A stretch of 64,000 nucleotides of DNA from Monilinia fructicola (GCA_008692225.1 VICG01000003.1:2969501-3033500); one strand, 5' to 3'; positions 35,120 through 47,759 are shown, numbered from the stretch's first letter. The notes: generated by a model from the sequence alone, not told the origin. Numbers and translations: made by a program.

Positions 35120-36431
35120 TCATGCCTTGGAGTTTTGCGCAGTTCCAGCGGGATCATACGCCGCACCCGGGAGTGACGTAAATAGGCCAATCTCGAAAGC
35201 CTCCAGTTGTGGAAATGCAAGACTACCAATAATCGGACTTAGCTAGTTCAGAACCACCATAAAATGTGACATGACAGTAGCGAGAATAGTAGAATTTCCA
35301 AATTGAAGAATTTGTAGAGCGGAATAGGGAAGATTATTTCCTTTAAGGAGAGTGACAACATTAAAGATGCCGGCAGTGACATTGCCAATATCGACACCAG
35401 TGAAGGAGTTGACTTAATCCGGTATTGCCCCCTACTCGGCCGGCATCCAGATGCAAGCCGATGTTTACGAAGACGAGGTCTGTGGTGGGAGAAATCCGCG
35501 CAAGGGTATTTGGAGGGACGACGTCTCCAGTTATCCGGGATGCGTTATTGGCCTCTGTTCTAGACGAAACTAACTTCTGCACCGGTGATGCCGAAGAACG
35601 ATTTGAGATTCGCCGTCTCGAGGTAGCCATTCATTTTCCCGGCGCTGTGGTTGGAGAAGAGATTTAGGGTGAAGCTGTAGACGGCTGGAGCAGCAATATC
35701 ACCAGAAAAGGAGGCTGAGAAGTAATATGGATTTATGAAAATATAGATTGTTGTCGTTTCATTCGCCGTGATTGCGGAGTGTTGACATGTAGTATCGTCC
35801 GTCGCTATCCTTCGCGTGGCAGAGATCTGCGAGGGAATGTGCCAATTATGGTGGAACGAATATTTGGGAGAAATTAGATTCGACTCGCGTAAAACCTCGG
35901 TCGTATTCAACGAATAGATATCGCCACAAGTAAGATAAACATCAGCCTAATCAAGTTAGTAGTTGAATCAATTGAATATATAGGGAAAATCTTCTGCTAA
36001 CTGAATCACCTACTTTACATTTGTTATGAGAGTAAGAGATACCGTGGGGACTAGAGCCGAGTAAGCTACTGATGAGACCTGAACTGCATGGTCCGCCAAT
36101 TGACCAAGTCAACATTGTGAGGTCACCGGAAAGAGCAATACCAAGACTGGAAAAAACAGTGATAAGATTAGAACCCATGTTGAAAGCTTGGGTCCGACCA
36201 GTGACGGCTACAAAGCAGGCGAGCAATAGCAAATGGAACCGCAAGTAGACCAAAGGAGCCAAACTTACTTGGAACAAATGTTACAATGCTATTACGGTTG
36301 AAAAAATGATTGGCAGCAGCATTCAGACCTGGGTGTGGGCTACGAATGTCTGTTTTCTTGGCCGATGAACAAAAGTCCGGAAGAGGCAGAGACATTAACA
36401 ATTGGTCCACGAGATCGAAATTGCTACGCAA
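35120..36431 (-). pseudogene. Decayed heme-thiolate (chloroperoxidase-like) peroxidase
   Basis: The family consists of secreted fungal heme peroxidases of the Peroxidase_2 fold. Homology is carried by RSPHPGLNAAANHFF, FNMGSNLITVFSSLGIALSG, LTWSIGGP, SSPHGISYSHNKCKADVYL, FINPYYFSASFSGDIAAPAV, FSNHSAGKMNGYLETANLKS and VNSFTGVDIGNVTAGIFNVV. Two introns can be placed (about 36269-36210, GTAAGT...TGTAG, and 36015-35947, GTAGGT...TTAG). The gene is broken: stops after GAEVSFV (TAG) and again in front of RIPDNW (TAA), a frame change before DLVFVNIGLHLDAGRVGGN, and a further frame change in the C-terminal part, ending near 35120. The heme-ligand Cys of the usual PCP motif is His (PHP) and the usual acid residue is Lys. 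No ATG plus signal peptide precedes the domain. Confidence 0.8.
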
Positions 36432-38315
36432 AATTTGACCTCAAATACTTTCTGTATGGAAATATGACGACTTATGAGAAGTAAAACTCAAACTTTTGCA
36501 GCAAACCTCTCGCCTGATGAGGGCCGCTCAGGTTAGCCAGCGGTTGTTAATCCCCAAGATAGATCTGAGCTTTGGCTACCCGCTGGATCCATTTGCAAAT
36601 ACCCAATGAGCGCTTCGGCATTGAGAATACTCAGCATTTCAAGCTCCAGTGTAAGTTCTGGGTTAATCCGTTACTGATGACATCTAGCAATTGGATTTGA
36701 GTCTTTATCTACCCAACAACTTGGGGAGTTGATAGAATACAATTTACGCTTCTTGAGCGACTACTATCTCGGGACTCAAATTAAGAACCTAACAGTAAAA
36801 AGTAAGAATAGAAGGAAATATACAATTTGTATTTCAAAGGAAAAGCTTCCCAAATTTTGCCATGTTGAGGATCCAAATTCAAGCACTATGTGTAAACAGA
36901 TTTTTCCATTGAGTTGGGGAGCTGTCTGGGTTGCCTGCTTAATTGGTGTGAAATAAGATGGGGGAATATGGATGGAGGCGGTAGTTCCCGGCTGTCCCAT
37001 ATGAAGATGTACTTTCTTCAGTCATGCATCTGGCTAGTGTAAATTTTAAAAGCTCTCTGTTAACGGAGTACGTAACACTAATGGACAGACAGCAAGTACG
37101 TCGAAGCAAAATCATGGTGGGAACAATGCAAGATCTTGCAAGCATTGCAATACTCGTTCTTAGCGACAATAGGGGTTAATGTAAGATGTGTTGAATCGGA
37201 AACAGAAGGAATCCGAATACTTCAGAGCCTATTCAGAAACAGATTGCCCGGATCATGAAGTTTACGGAAAAGGCATGCAGAGCAGGTGTTTTGGTGGTGC
37301 CGGTTATCGCGGTAACACGTGACATATACATACCAATCTTGCTGCAAGAAAGAATTCAAATGAGCATGCTAATATTAATACAATTGGCCCTTTCCTCTAT
37401 ATCCAAGCGTTTGGAATGCTTTCTGATGGCACGAGTATCTCACATGAGTCATTTTTTCGTCATTGGTCTGCGAACTCTGAGGCTATCTGTTGTGAACTCC
37501 CACTGACTTGGAGGGAACTGCACTGTTGGCACTCGTAACTTTGTAAGAATGAAACATCCATAAGGAACGTTCATTGCCAGAATCACCTTCTTCGAGAAGT
37601 TGAGACTCCCAACTCATGTTTAGAATCCCGCCCCGCCCATAGAACAAGTAAAATGCAGGCAAAATACAGATGTCAAGCCACAAAAACAATATGAGGACTG
37701 GGAATGATGCATATGTCCTATACGTAAAGATTGGAAGGTGTATCGTGTACTCTGACACGTATGTCGTATTAAGGTAGGTAGATAACGTAAATGAAGTCTC
37801 TCATTAACCTTACTCGTACTACTCGAGTAGATTCTATAGACTATAGACTATAGACGAGTACTGGACCAATTTCCATATGTAGAATATCGCTGTCGGTCCT
37901 TTCAACAGTCAACAGTCAATACTTTGAAGCAAGCTTGACATCTCGAGTATCCATGATGTCCTTGAGACACCCACTAGGTAGGTAGAGTATGTATCATGTG
38001 CATTGATGTTCAATTAAGCAATATTCTCCAGATAACAAACTACCGGGTCGCTCTCTAAATCTTCCCCATAAATGCCAAGCCATGAAGCCAGGGGACCTAG
38101 TAGAGAGATTATGTAATATATTAGTCATAGAAGGCAAGTTCTTCCAGAGTTCCACCTTATCAAGTATTCTGTTTCCCCCCTCTCCCCCCTCTCCCCCGCC
38201 CCTTCAAAATTCATATCCGGCCCTCCCAAAATTCATATCTTTCACCACAATAGTTGGTAATATATATTCGAAATGTTTCTGTTATACCTCCAAACCTGTT
38301 AATGAACGATGCGAT
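36432..38315. other. Intergenic, no gene seen
   Basis: Includes short inverted words ACTCGTACTACTCGAGTAG and CTATAGACTATAG near 37815-37855. 38170-38200 is C-rich, immediately before the next gene. Confidence 0.45.
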
Positions 38316-40016
38316 ATGTCTCAAAATATATCTACCGGCGTGGCAGATCCTCCAACTATTACATCAAACGAAGCACAATACGACCCTCGCCATGATCCTT
38401 CTAATCTAAATGCGACCACAGATGCTAAAGCCTTAGAAACCGCTGCAGCTAAGATGAATTTGGAATCATTTACGGATCCTGCATTGGAAGATTCATCTCC
38501 ATCAGATAAAGAAGAGCCCAAAATTCCAGATGATTCCCCAAATCCAGACCCTGTCTTGCATGAAAACCCCGAGGTTAGTAATGCGCGGGAATCGATAATT
38601 TCTGCGGCAACAACAGGCGGAAACGGAGGGGCAGTGAGTTCGGAGATCCCTAATTCAGGTAATACAAACCGTTAATGTTTGCATTTCACATCATGTGAAT
38701 ACTTCTTGAAAGGCGCATTCTAATCAAAATAGTCGCACCACCTATATCTATCGTACGACCATTCGAAAATATAAACCCTTTGACTGAACCCGAGCCTTCT
38801 ATAAGTGCGACCGCTGCAAAAACTACAGTATCTCCTAATATTGAACAATATAAACCATCGATTGCATCTGCTTCTGCAAAACCCACAGCCCGCGAGTGAT
38901 AACGCTACTGCTGCAAATCCCACAATTATCCCGAATGAAGCCATGAATGTTGTCAAAGTCAAAAGAAATCGTCGGAAAATGGCTCGAGTCAATGCACATC
39001 CAAATGCCCTGACGGTCTATGAGGCTGAGCTTACAAGTAAGGATAGAGCGACACAAAAAGAAGCTGTGAGGCAGTACATAGAGAAGCGCGTGAAGCAAGA
39101 TTGGAATTGGGTTTGGCCATCAAGAGAAACCGCCCCTATCGATATAATGGAAGCATTAGTTAAGGATCCTTCTGCGGATAATCCCCCAAATACGAGTACG
39201 GATAGCCCTACATACAAGGAGGAATGGCGGGAAAGGGACCTGTGGGAAAGTGACCCTAGCGAGAGTGAGAGCGAAAATCCTACTTCCCCCAAAGGCCCAA
39301 TCAACATCAATTCACCGGATAAGGAGAGCTCATTCCGGTTCGAAAGTCCTGATGGTGTGGGTGAAATGGTAAAACAGAGACGCGCCGCCCGAAGACGCAG
39401 GCACAAGAAGAAGCTTGCGGCAGAAATGGAATGGAATACCGGTGTACAGTGTTATACTGAACGGCGTGATGCATGGACATGTGCTCGCCATGTTCCCCCT
39501 CATACCGGACGAGAGCCCCGGGGTATTGAGAACAGGGAGATCCAAACAAACGGTATTTCCCATAAAGCTGTGGACGATTTCTCTGATTCAGAAGGATGGG
39601 ACACCGAGGTACCTATCGCGAAATCTTTGCTGCCACCGGATAACGCAATGAGAGCGAGCATTACACCACAAGCCTATAGTACGATATACGACAAGGTTAT
39701 CTTGCAATCACTGACACCTAGTTGTCCTATTAATTTATCCGATGTTATACAGAGTTGTGTACAAGGATGGAAGCGGGATGGTGAATGGCCTCCCACCTCA
39801 TCTGTCCCTGAACCTAGTCTTGCGGCGAAGAAGAAGCAAAGAAGATTGAGCGTGTTGAATATTTTAGGATTGAACCAGCCCCAGATACCCGAGACCAAGG
39901 GAGCTAGCCCTGTAGCAGAGAAAAGTCCACAGGCGCCAAGTGCAATCAAAAAGGGTTTACAAAAGTTCTGGAAACGCGGAGATAAGTTCAAAGGTGCCCC
40001 TGAAGGTGGGGCATAG
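38316..40016 (+). CDS. Hypothetical protein, 521 aa, three exons
   Basis: Exons are 38316-38658, 38733-38827 and 38889-40016. The introns are GTAATA...AATAG (74 nt, phase 1) and GTATCT...CACAG (61 nt, phase 0, TCCTAAT branch). The sum is exactly 522 codons. ATG 38316 (MSQNIST) is preferred over the in-frame 38082 start, whose extra residues read like 5' leader. The first third is Ser/Pro/Asp-rich and probably disordered. A basic patch follows (KVKRNRRKMARVN), then a charged segment with EAVRQYIEKRVKQDWNWVWP, a strongly basic run RRAARRRRHKKKLAAEMEWN (about residues 325-345, possible nuclear signal) and a C-terminus with KKKQRRLSVLNILGL and KKGLQKFWKRGDKFKG. No known domain; function unknown. 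Confidence 0.7.
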
Positions 40017-40404
40017 GGCTGTGTTCTGGGGCCACTGATGCGTATACTATATTGCATAGTCTGTAAGAGATGGCATAGCATATCATGGCCTTTCACGAGG
40101 AATGACGTAACGAGAGTATGTTGAATTTGTGATTCTAATTAGATTCACTCACTCGGGTTTGCATATCAATGATGAGGTTATCAAAACTTCTCATGGGAAA
40201 TTTATTATTTGAAGCGGTCTGTCTCGAGAACTCCAATTTTATGGAATATCTCATCATTGGCTATCGAGTGTCCTCGTTTTTTGAATCCACATATATTGCA
40301 TAGTGACCCCTCATTTCAAATCGAATCCGAATGGGAACCTCTCTCCAGCAAATACCACCAAATCTTTGCGCACAAATAATCACACTCCGTCTCATAATAA
40401 AATT

Positions 40405-40650
40405 CTAAGATCTTCTACTTCTAGCACCGCCTCTATCTTTCGACGCTCCACTACTATTATGGTCCCTACCCTTACTACCTCCGCCACCTGCACTATTGAT
40501 ACCACTATACTCACCCCGATTCACCCTACTAAGCCTTTTCGTATACGGAAACGCAAAATTCCATACCACATCGCGTAGTTCAGGAGGTATTTCACCGAAA
40601 TGTTGAATGGTGCTGGGAATCGAGTGCATATTTCGCCATTGGTGAGGCAT
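40405..40650 (-). CDS. 2EXR-domain fragment
   Basis: ATG at 40650. HFGEIPPELRDVVWNFAFP matches the start of the fungal 2EXR domain (hydrophobic-x-x-LPxELRxxIWxxA). After RLSRVNRG a good donor (GTGAGT) follows and the remaining frame is Gly/Ser/Arg repeat with no domain body. Either the downstream exons are lost (fragment) or lie beyond my ability to place them. Full-length 2EXR proteins are usually several hundred residues. Confidence 0.45.
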   Translation of the reverse strand: MPHQWRNMHSIPSTIQHFGEIPPELRDVVWNFAFPYTKRLSRVNRGEYSGINSAGGGGSKGRDHNSSGASKDRGGARSRRS

Positions 40651-41544
40651 GGTGGGATTTGGAAGAGTGGGGAGGTAAGAGGTGATGGAAGTCAGTGGGT
40701 TCTTGAAAGTGCTCGCAACTATTCAACTAGTTATTGAGGGATGTAGGTTTGGGATAGAGTTTTTTGGGGTTTGAAAGACGTATCGATGAGGTGAGTGATT
40801 TTCATATTTTTTACTATATCCTCGAACCGAGCTTGGTCTTTATAGGAGAGAAATGGGACGAAAGGTGGGTGGTCTTACAAGATGCATGCACTTTATATAA
40901 GCCAAGTCTCATATTGCGTGGCCGAAAATCTACAAATTTCAATGGGAGGTGGTTGACTGAATTTGAAAATTAGAATGTCCTCGCTAAGTGTATCTTGGTC
41001 GAGGATCTCGGGAAAACCAGCGACTTTTGGAAGATAATTCAATAACGAAAACAATCTGATTGGTATACAATGAAGAGTTCAGGTATAAACCTAATATTTT
41101 GCCTTCCATATGAATTATCGTTTGGAACGCAAAATTTCCTATATCGTTTCCCAACGTCGTTGGTGTCAACATTCGACGCTTGACTGTACATGGTCAATTT
41201 AGATCATACCGAAAGACATAGCGGCCAAGGGTCTTGCTTGGCTTGATACTTGAAAAGGCTGAACATGAGCATCACAGATTCCTTCTTGCCCATCTTATGG
41301 CAGTAATTCAGAAGATCGTGAGTTTGGTTTGAGTTATTGTTCATCTCGAATGGAATGAGATAACTTCAACCTCGGCCAATAACGCTCGACAGCTAAAACT
41401 TTTCCATTTCAATTTTGAGTCGAGAGATTACAAAGCCTTTTCAGTTAACTCATGGCAATCTTATCAATTTATTCAAGACTTGCTCCCACATCAATCTCAA
41501 ACTGCCAAAATTCTGGCTAGCTTTTGAACATCATCACTTGTTCT
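40651..41544. other. Intergenic, no gene seen
   Basis: AT-rich flank of the 2EXR fragment and 3' flank of the next minus-strand gene. Only short frames. Confidence 0.45.
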
Positions 41545-42394
41545 TTAGTCTTTGCGGCCAGTCAGAGTCAAGGACTCGAGCTTTTCTGATACATCCTCAG
41601 CCATCCCATTACTACCAATGCCCTTCCCAGCCTCCTCCTTCATTTGTACCTCAGTTTGATTATTCTCAGATGACTCCACATCATTGTTCGCGTTTGCGTC
41701 TTCAGTTTCCTCCTCTGCGTCTTCGGACGTATCATCATCTTCTACATAGTATTAGCCTACAACAATACTATACAAACCAAAAAGCAAAGGCCTACCATCT
41801 TGAAAAAAACTCTTCTTGAAATGCTTCACTTTCCTCGTCCTCCATTCTCTTCGTTTCTGCTTGCTCAATGGCCAACTTGTTCTTTCTAGCCGTCGCAAAT
41901 TCACGATTAAATGCCGGGTCCCACAATCTCGGTCTCATTTTTTGCATCGTATCTGTAGCTTTCATCGTCTTCAAAACCCCATCTGCAAACTCGTATTCAA
42001 TCTGTCGATGTAGACACTCAACGCACTTCTTCCTCTCAAATGCATCATTCGCAAACATCTCATTCAAGCATTGAAACCCCTCCCACAATTTCTCGTAATC
42101 TTCACCCGTGGGAATCTCATCGATAGACGCTGCCCCGTGCTTAATCATCATATCTTCACAATGCTTGCAACAATCCGCGATAGTGTTTATTTCTTGTGGC
42201 AGAAGAAGTTGGGCTTCGATATCGTTGGAATCGATAGCCTGAAGGTCTTCTAAAATCTTCATCGCCGATTTCTCTTCTGTAACAAACCTTTTTAATTGAC
42301 CATACTTGAACCCATCACCACCCAACTCATGAAAACCATGGTAAAGGGTCTCCTTGAGCGCATCCAGCCAATAGTAAGACTGTTCTGTGAACAT
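41545..42394 (-). CDS. Hypothetical acidic protein, 253 aa, two exons
   Basis: Exon 1 is 42394-41830, the intron 41829-41742 (GTGAAG...TGTAG, GCTAAT branch, 88 nt, phase 1), exon 2 41741-41545; total exactly 254 codons. The unspliced frame would end 200 codons from the start in EEFFSRW. Splicing replaces that end with a Glu/Asp-rich tail (DDDTSEDAEEETEDANANND) that is clearly coding-like. The body is helical with Cys pairs (ADCCKHCEDM, VECLHRQIEYEF) and WDPAFNREFATARKNKLAIE. No domain recognised and no signal peptide. Confidence 0.65.
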
Positions 42395-43558
42395 TGCCGA
42401 AGTTGATGATTGTAAGAAATCTAATCAACTACGGAGCAATGGACGTGAATAGAGAGGAAGTTTAGGAGATTGATGGGCTGAAGGCATTGATATATTCCAG
42501 TTTTTGTGAATTAAGTGGTCTTTCGTACCAACCAAGCAGCTTTCACACCTCTTAAAGAATACAAAGGGAAGCACTTGTGTCATCTGAAGCCTTTTTATGT
42601 AGCTTCCCGTTCACCAACTCTGGTTGGGGCATTATTTCTGTTTGTCTACGGTTTCATACATCCATTTTCCTGTAACTCCGAGAGCAAAGAAATCAACAAA
42701 GAGTGCCTGTGAGCTCAAAGCGGTGGAAGATGTTGCCAATAGTCATTTTAATTCACTTCTTTACATGCACATGCTTCATCTAAATACAGAAGTAACAAAC
42801 AATAGTTCAATCCTACCAGTGCCGCTGGAAAACTATGCATGTTCACTTATAGCGTCCCCATCTTAGTTTTTTTCATCACAGGGAACGCTGGACTTTGCAA
42901 ATATGGCCATCCCAGTATCAATAATTGTCTTGGAATAGAAGAATGCTAAGTGTTTTCGAAGGCATCCTATCCCACACGGTTTTGATCATATTTGCGTTAG
43001 TTTGGTAGCTCGTCAATATTTGATTGCCTATACACAACATCCTACATCATCAATTGTTCCACTCGCTCAGATGTATACTACGCAGCTCTGCTACAGTTAA
43101 CTACTGCTTACAGGACGTTTGACGGCCTACAAAGGGAGAAGTTCTGAGAGATTACTTGAATGCTGAAGCTTAATAAATGATATTTGGTTTGATCATCCAC
43201 AAATTTACGGATAATTTCACGTCGGTAGTTTTGGCTTCAGAGATTTACATCCACCTGATACTGTACTTCATTGCCTTTGCAAAGATATCTCAAACTTCCG
43301 CCAAGTGGATTAGAAGAATCTCAACATATTTGATCGGCCTAAACAGTTTTATATTCTCTTGAAAAATCAATATAGCTAGATTAATTCAATCCCAATGGAA
43401 TGATATGTAAAGCTTCCAAGGTTTGCCCAGGTGATTCTATTTAACCTCATACAAAAATACGTTTCAACCAATAGTTTCGATGATAGTAAGCATTATTCAA
43501 TCGTTCCAGAAAATATATATATGAGAAATGAAGGATAAGTAAGATAACTAAGTGACTA
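42395..43558. other. Intergenic, no gene seen
   Basis: AT-rich spacer between the hypothetical acidic protein and the MITE. No coding chain. Confidence 0.45.
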
Positions 43559-43807
43559 CTTGGCGTTGTTTTGGGTTAATGCCGGGCTAAAAATCTACAA
43601 AATAGTATATCTTTTAAATTCTTTTTTATATATTATAAACTTCCATTTTTAAGAATTTGAATATACTAAACGTTTATTTTTAACTTAATAATGCTGTATA
43701 TCATTATTTATAATTTTTAATGCATATGTTGATTTATTATAATTTTTTAAAATAAGTTCCGTTTTCAGTTAATTTTTAGCCCGGCATTGACCCAAAACAA
43801 CGCCAAG
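43559..43807. mobile_element. MITE with ~37-40 bp terminal inverted repeats, TA target duplication
   Basis: The left end CTTGGCGTTGTTTTGGGTTA continues ATGCCGGGCTAAAAAT. The right end is its reverse complement with a single difference (TTAATG vs TCAATG). Ends are flanked by TA (43557-43558 and 43808-43809), and symmetry extends three bases further outward. The 170-bp interior is very AT-rich and non-coding. Size, TA duplication and lack of a transposase indicate a non-autonomous Tc1/mariner-type element. Confidence 0.88.
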
Positions 43808-43809
43808 TA

Positions 43810-44756
43810 GTAGATACATATTTGTAAACTCACTCCTTTTCTGAAGCATAATAATAATAAATCCACACCAGTTATCACCTCGCTTAACTAACAATTTATC
43901 ATCCAACCCATATTGTCATTATATACACCTAGACCCAGGCTTTATGTAGTATGGAGAGCGACGATCAGACGTCACGTCGCCACAAATGTGATGTCAACCG
44001 ATACCTTTCGTGAATGCGTTTTGGATATCAAAAACAATGCCCCTACTTTCTGCTGCAATTTGCAGCTGATGGAAGTAGATGGTAAGTATGGATAGTTGAA
44101 GGACAACATTCAAGAATAGATGTTCAAAATTTTGAAGCCTTTCGTTTTGCTCAGAGGAAGATTGAAATCTATGTATAATATGATTATATGGTTCGGAAGA
44201 TATATTCATGACCTGGACTAGACAATTCACCAGCAGATATACTTTGATCTCGAAAGAAGATGTGAAATAAAATTTTCGCATAACATCTTTCAACCTTGAG
44301 ATCACAGAAAATTGCAGTCTCTTGGACACCCTCACACCCACTACTGTCTCACATATTGAAATCATCTTACTCATATCGTACATAAGATTTTCAGCCCCAC
44401 CATACAGCAGTTCCTGCCTCTAAACCGGAGTCAGCACCCAAGTCAAGGCTTTGCGCGATTGATTTCATTGTTGTAACATCTGCAGTGTCACCTCGCGAAT
44501 CATATGTCGCATATGCATCCCATCAGGCTGATTCTGCATGTCATATTATCATGCAGTGGCTCATGTACGGCGGAAAGTCAGGGGGATTACCTGCTAAATC
44601 TAGTTGCGTGCGATGTGGTTACATGCGGCTAAGTTTTTCTGGGGGCCACTCCTTCACGGCAAGATGATTAGCCACGTAACTTGGTATCCGCGATCAATTT
44701 TTGGGATGGATGCTTTTCTTCACAGTTTCTTCGATATGAAAGACAGCGCTTGAGAA
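43810..44756. other. Intergenic, no gene seen
   Basis: Between the MITE and the CorA-like gene. A 129-codon minus-strand frame at 43994-44383 is not supported by composition or splice context. Confidence 0.45.
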
Positions 44757-46340
44757 ATGCCGCCGCGGAAGCAGCACAGACGCCTTAGTGCATTTCCCAC
44801 AATATCAGAACATGGAGAAAGTACGCCGACATCATCGGCTCCAAGTTCATCTCTGAGGGGATTGAGGAGGACTACTTTTGTGGAAATATGGCCGAGAAAT
44901 GTGAGTAGAACTCTGAAGCTTGACGGTTTACTGACCAAATTTGCAGAATGGCCCTACTGAGGTTATTCGTGGGAAAATACCAGAGGATCAAATTCCCAGC
45001 TGGCTCGAACAAAAAGGTTTCCTGGGTCTATTGAAAGGTCTTATGAATGTTCTAACGATAAGACAGATGCTTTTGTAAATACAAATAAAGAGATAGCAAG
45101 AACAGGTGCTCTAAGAATACTGTACGTGACCTGGCTGACTACAAAATCCACAGCTTCATCATTTTGATACATGAACTAATCAAAGGATCAATAGATTTAC
45201 CAACAGAACTCTGAACTCGGATAAGAAAGCTGTCGGAATGACATTCAGTGATGTTACCCTTCAAATAATCATGAACCACCTTCAACTACCTGCAGCATTT
45301 ACTCAAATGCTAGCACCGGATCAAATTGAACCTCCACGATTCTCCCACAACACTCTATTTGACACTCATGGAAACCACTTAGGTATGAGTAAGTTACTCT
45401 TTTCATCTTCCGAGTCGCCGTTAAAGACTAATATATATTGGCCACATCATCAGCCGTAGCAATCCACTTCCATCGCTGGCGCCTCGAATCCATCACCCTC
45501 GGTATCTCCTACAATCAAACCACCAAAGTAACCACCGCCCTCTTAATCGAGAACACCAAGGACCCAAATCATGAATCCTTTATTCACTACATTCTCTCTC
45601 AATCCACCTATCTAACTCACCCTCTCTTCCTTCCCTTGGTTCTCGCCGAACTGATGCTTGACACTCACCGCGCTCAGCTTGACCGCACCACTTCACGACT
45701 CCGAAGCCTCGAATCCGCAATCGGAATCCACGATCACGATTACCATTTTGCTTCATCTCCGTCCTACACTACACCCGATAAATCGCCTCTTCCCGATTTC
45801 CCCTTTATCTCTCGCTCGCTTAATGGAGAGTCCACACGTCTAGCCCTCTATGAAGTAAAAGTACGATCTAACATTCACCTCTTACAAACCATACTCCGAG
45901 GTCCCTATTTCACAACCATCCTCCCGATCAACAGACGGATGGTGTGGATGGAGCAAGCCAACATTGCCCTCCGAGAGAAATGCGAGTTTCTCCTGGGCTG
46001 GAATGTTGAGCTATCAGCCCGCGTAACTGGGCAGCGACGAATCGTCAAGATCCTAATAGGCAGTGTACAGAACCTTCTCATGCAACGGGAATCGAAGATA
46101 ACTACTTCGACGTTGGAAGCTAGAAGGGGCGATGCAAACTCTATCAGAATTATCGCGGTGTTGTTGATGGCTTTTTTGCCGGGTGTATACATTGCGGTGC
46201 TGTTTAGCGGGTCGATGTTTGATTGGCATGCGAAACACGCGGGTGGCATTTTGAGCGAGTGGTTTTGGCTGTATTGGGCTATTACGGGGCCGCTCACGGC
46301 GGGGGTGTTGGGAACTTGGATGTGGTGGTCTCGACCCTAG
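44757..46340 (+). CDS. CorA-like fungal membrane protein (putative divalent-cation channel family), 450 aa, five exons
   Basis: Exons: 44757-44900, 44947-45016, 45067-45121, 45186-45382 and 45454-46340. Introns are 46-71 nt with branch points TTACTGAC, TTCTAAC and GAACTAAT; the sum is exactly 451 codons. The joined N-terminal half reads ARTGALRILINRFTNRTLNS, then VGMTFSDVTLQIIMNHLQLP, the usual start of fungal CorA-like proteins. The C-terminus has a long helical arm ([35 protein letters not shown]) and two membrane helices, IIAVLLMAFLPGVYIAVLFS and WLYWAITGPLTAGVLGTW. The FLPG...LFS turn is typical of the fungal group. The GMN signature of true Mg channels is absent, so transport is uncertain. 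The donor of intron 2 is weak (GTTTCC). Confidence 0.75.
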
Positions 46341-46578
46341 TTGTAAGTTGGAGTGTGAGCACTTCTGCAGTTGGTTTGATGGGGAGGTGAATAAGAATTA
46401 TGGCGGGGAATCGCAGGCGTTGATCATACAAATTTCGGGGAGTCTTCTGTTCTTCGGAAACTATTTATGAGCGTGTAAGATAAGTGGCGCATGAATGGGA
46501 TTTCCTTCTTTGTACACTATCTTCTCGCGCGTTTTCATTTCGTAGGGATTCGATTATCTGTATTCCAATGTAGTGGCT

Positions 46579-46917
46579 ATGGATTCCAATGCTGTGAAGA
46601 CTTTATTTCTGCATTACGACGTATTGGAAGCTTCGATTAGCGTGTTCACTTCTGGAAGTTTCCATCCCCTGGAAGAATCTAAGGATGAAATTTTCCAGAC
46701 CTTTGGAAATAGTTACAATCATAACGAACTACAACCTCCTGTACCTTTTGTGGTCTATTTTCCGGACCAATTCGAGCATGATATGGTGCAACTAGATTTC
46801 ATTCAGAAATTTAAGCCAAGGATGAGGATCATTCGAGGGGCTCGCAATGTTTCATTCTTCCCCAATCAATCGAGCACTTCGAAGGATGGATACAGAAAAG
46901 TCGGCCAAGCCAGTTGA
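46579..46917 (+). CDS. Hypothetical small protein (112 aa)
   Basis: ATG 46579. Composition is protein-like (VVYFPDQFEHDMVQLDFIQK, FKPRMRIIRGARNVSFFPNQ) with no signal peptide or known motif. It lies 239 bp after the CorA-like gene on the same strand. Could be an independent small gene or an exon of an unresolved one. Confidence 0.35.
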   Translation: MDSNAVKTLFLHYDVLEASISVFTSGSFHPLEESKDEIFQTFGNSYNHNELQPPVPFVVYFPDQFEHDMVQLDFIQKFKPRMRIIRGARNVSFFPNQSSTSKDGYRKVGQAS

Positions 46918-47759
46918 GAGAATTCAAGCGTACGTGAAAAGACACTCTGATATCCCCAAAATCTGTGATCTTTCAACTTTGGCTCCATTTTATACATTCA
47001 AGAGTTCATAATGCGTTTCTGAAAGTGTGATTCTACTACTTCTCCTTGTCCTTCAACCTCTATATCCAATGTTCGGCTTGAGAGAAGCTCAAAAGTTGCT
47101 CCTTGATCACTCATAAGCTATACCAAGCGATGGACAAGTTGTGGTTTTATATTGTTTGGTAAATTTCCAATCAATAGCTATAGAAAGGCAGTTCCGAGGA
47201 GTATCATCATATGCCCTCTCAATCTGGATCTATCATAAGGCTACCTTGTTGAATTGGACACCGATATTAGTCAGTACTTACTAGGTAGTCGTCAGGATTC
47301 AAAACTGATCCTTTGAAACTCTTGCATCCATCCATCCAGTCCACTAAAGTTGCCGCATATATATATATATATATCAATTGTAATCATTTAATCCGTTATT
47401 TCTGGGTAGTAAAGTGGGTGCATATCGAACATAAATAGATCCTATTTCCTCCTATGCAATTTACCCAAGTGCATGAGATTTGACTTCTGGTCTGAATAGC
47501 CTTACTTGCTCCCTGTTACGATGTTAACGCATGTATGATTATAATATGTGTAATAAGGGTGAAGATCTCGACTGCCTAGCTGCAACGGGTAAAGCTCTTA
47601 TGTCCAGTAGGTGTGAAGGTCCTACGGCAGAGTCCTAGTGGCTCTTGCCTAGAATCCAAGGCCATAGCCCTGCTACCCTCCAATCATATCGTTTGAACAG
47701 TAACACCTTCGCTCTCATTTTCACTTCAACTTAAAGAGACAACCTCAACGAAATCAAAC
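46918..47759. other. Intergenic, no gene seen
   Basis: Contains an (AT)n run at about 47358-47372. The last 60 bp upstream of 47760 look like a normal leader (AAAGAGACAACCTCAACG). Confidence 0.45.

Noticed and set aside
43994..44383. 129-codon minus-strand ORF
   Set aside because: No motif, no intron context and poor composition; likely chance in AT-rich DNA.
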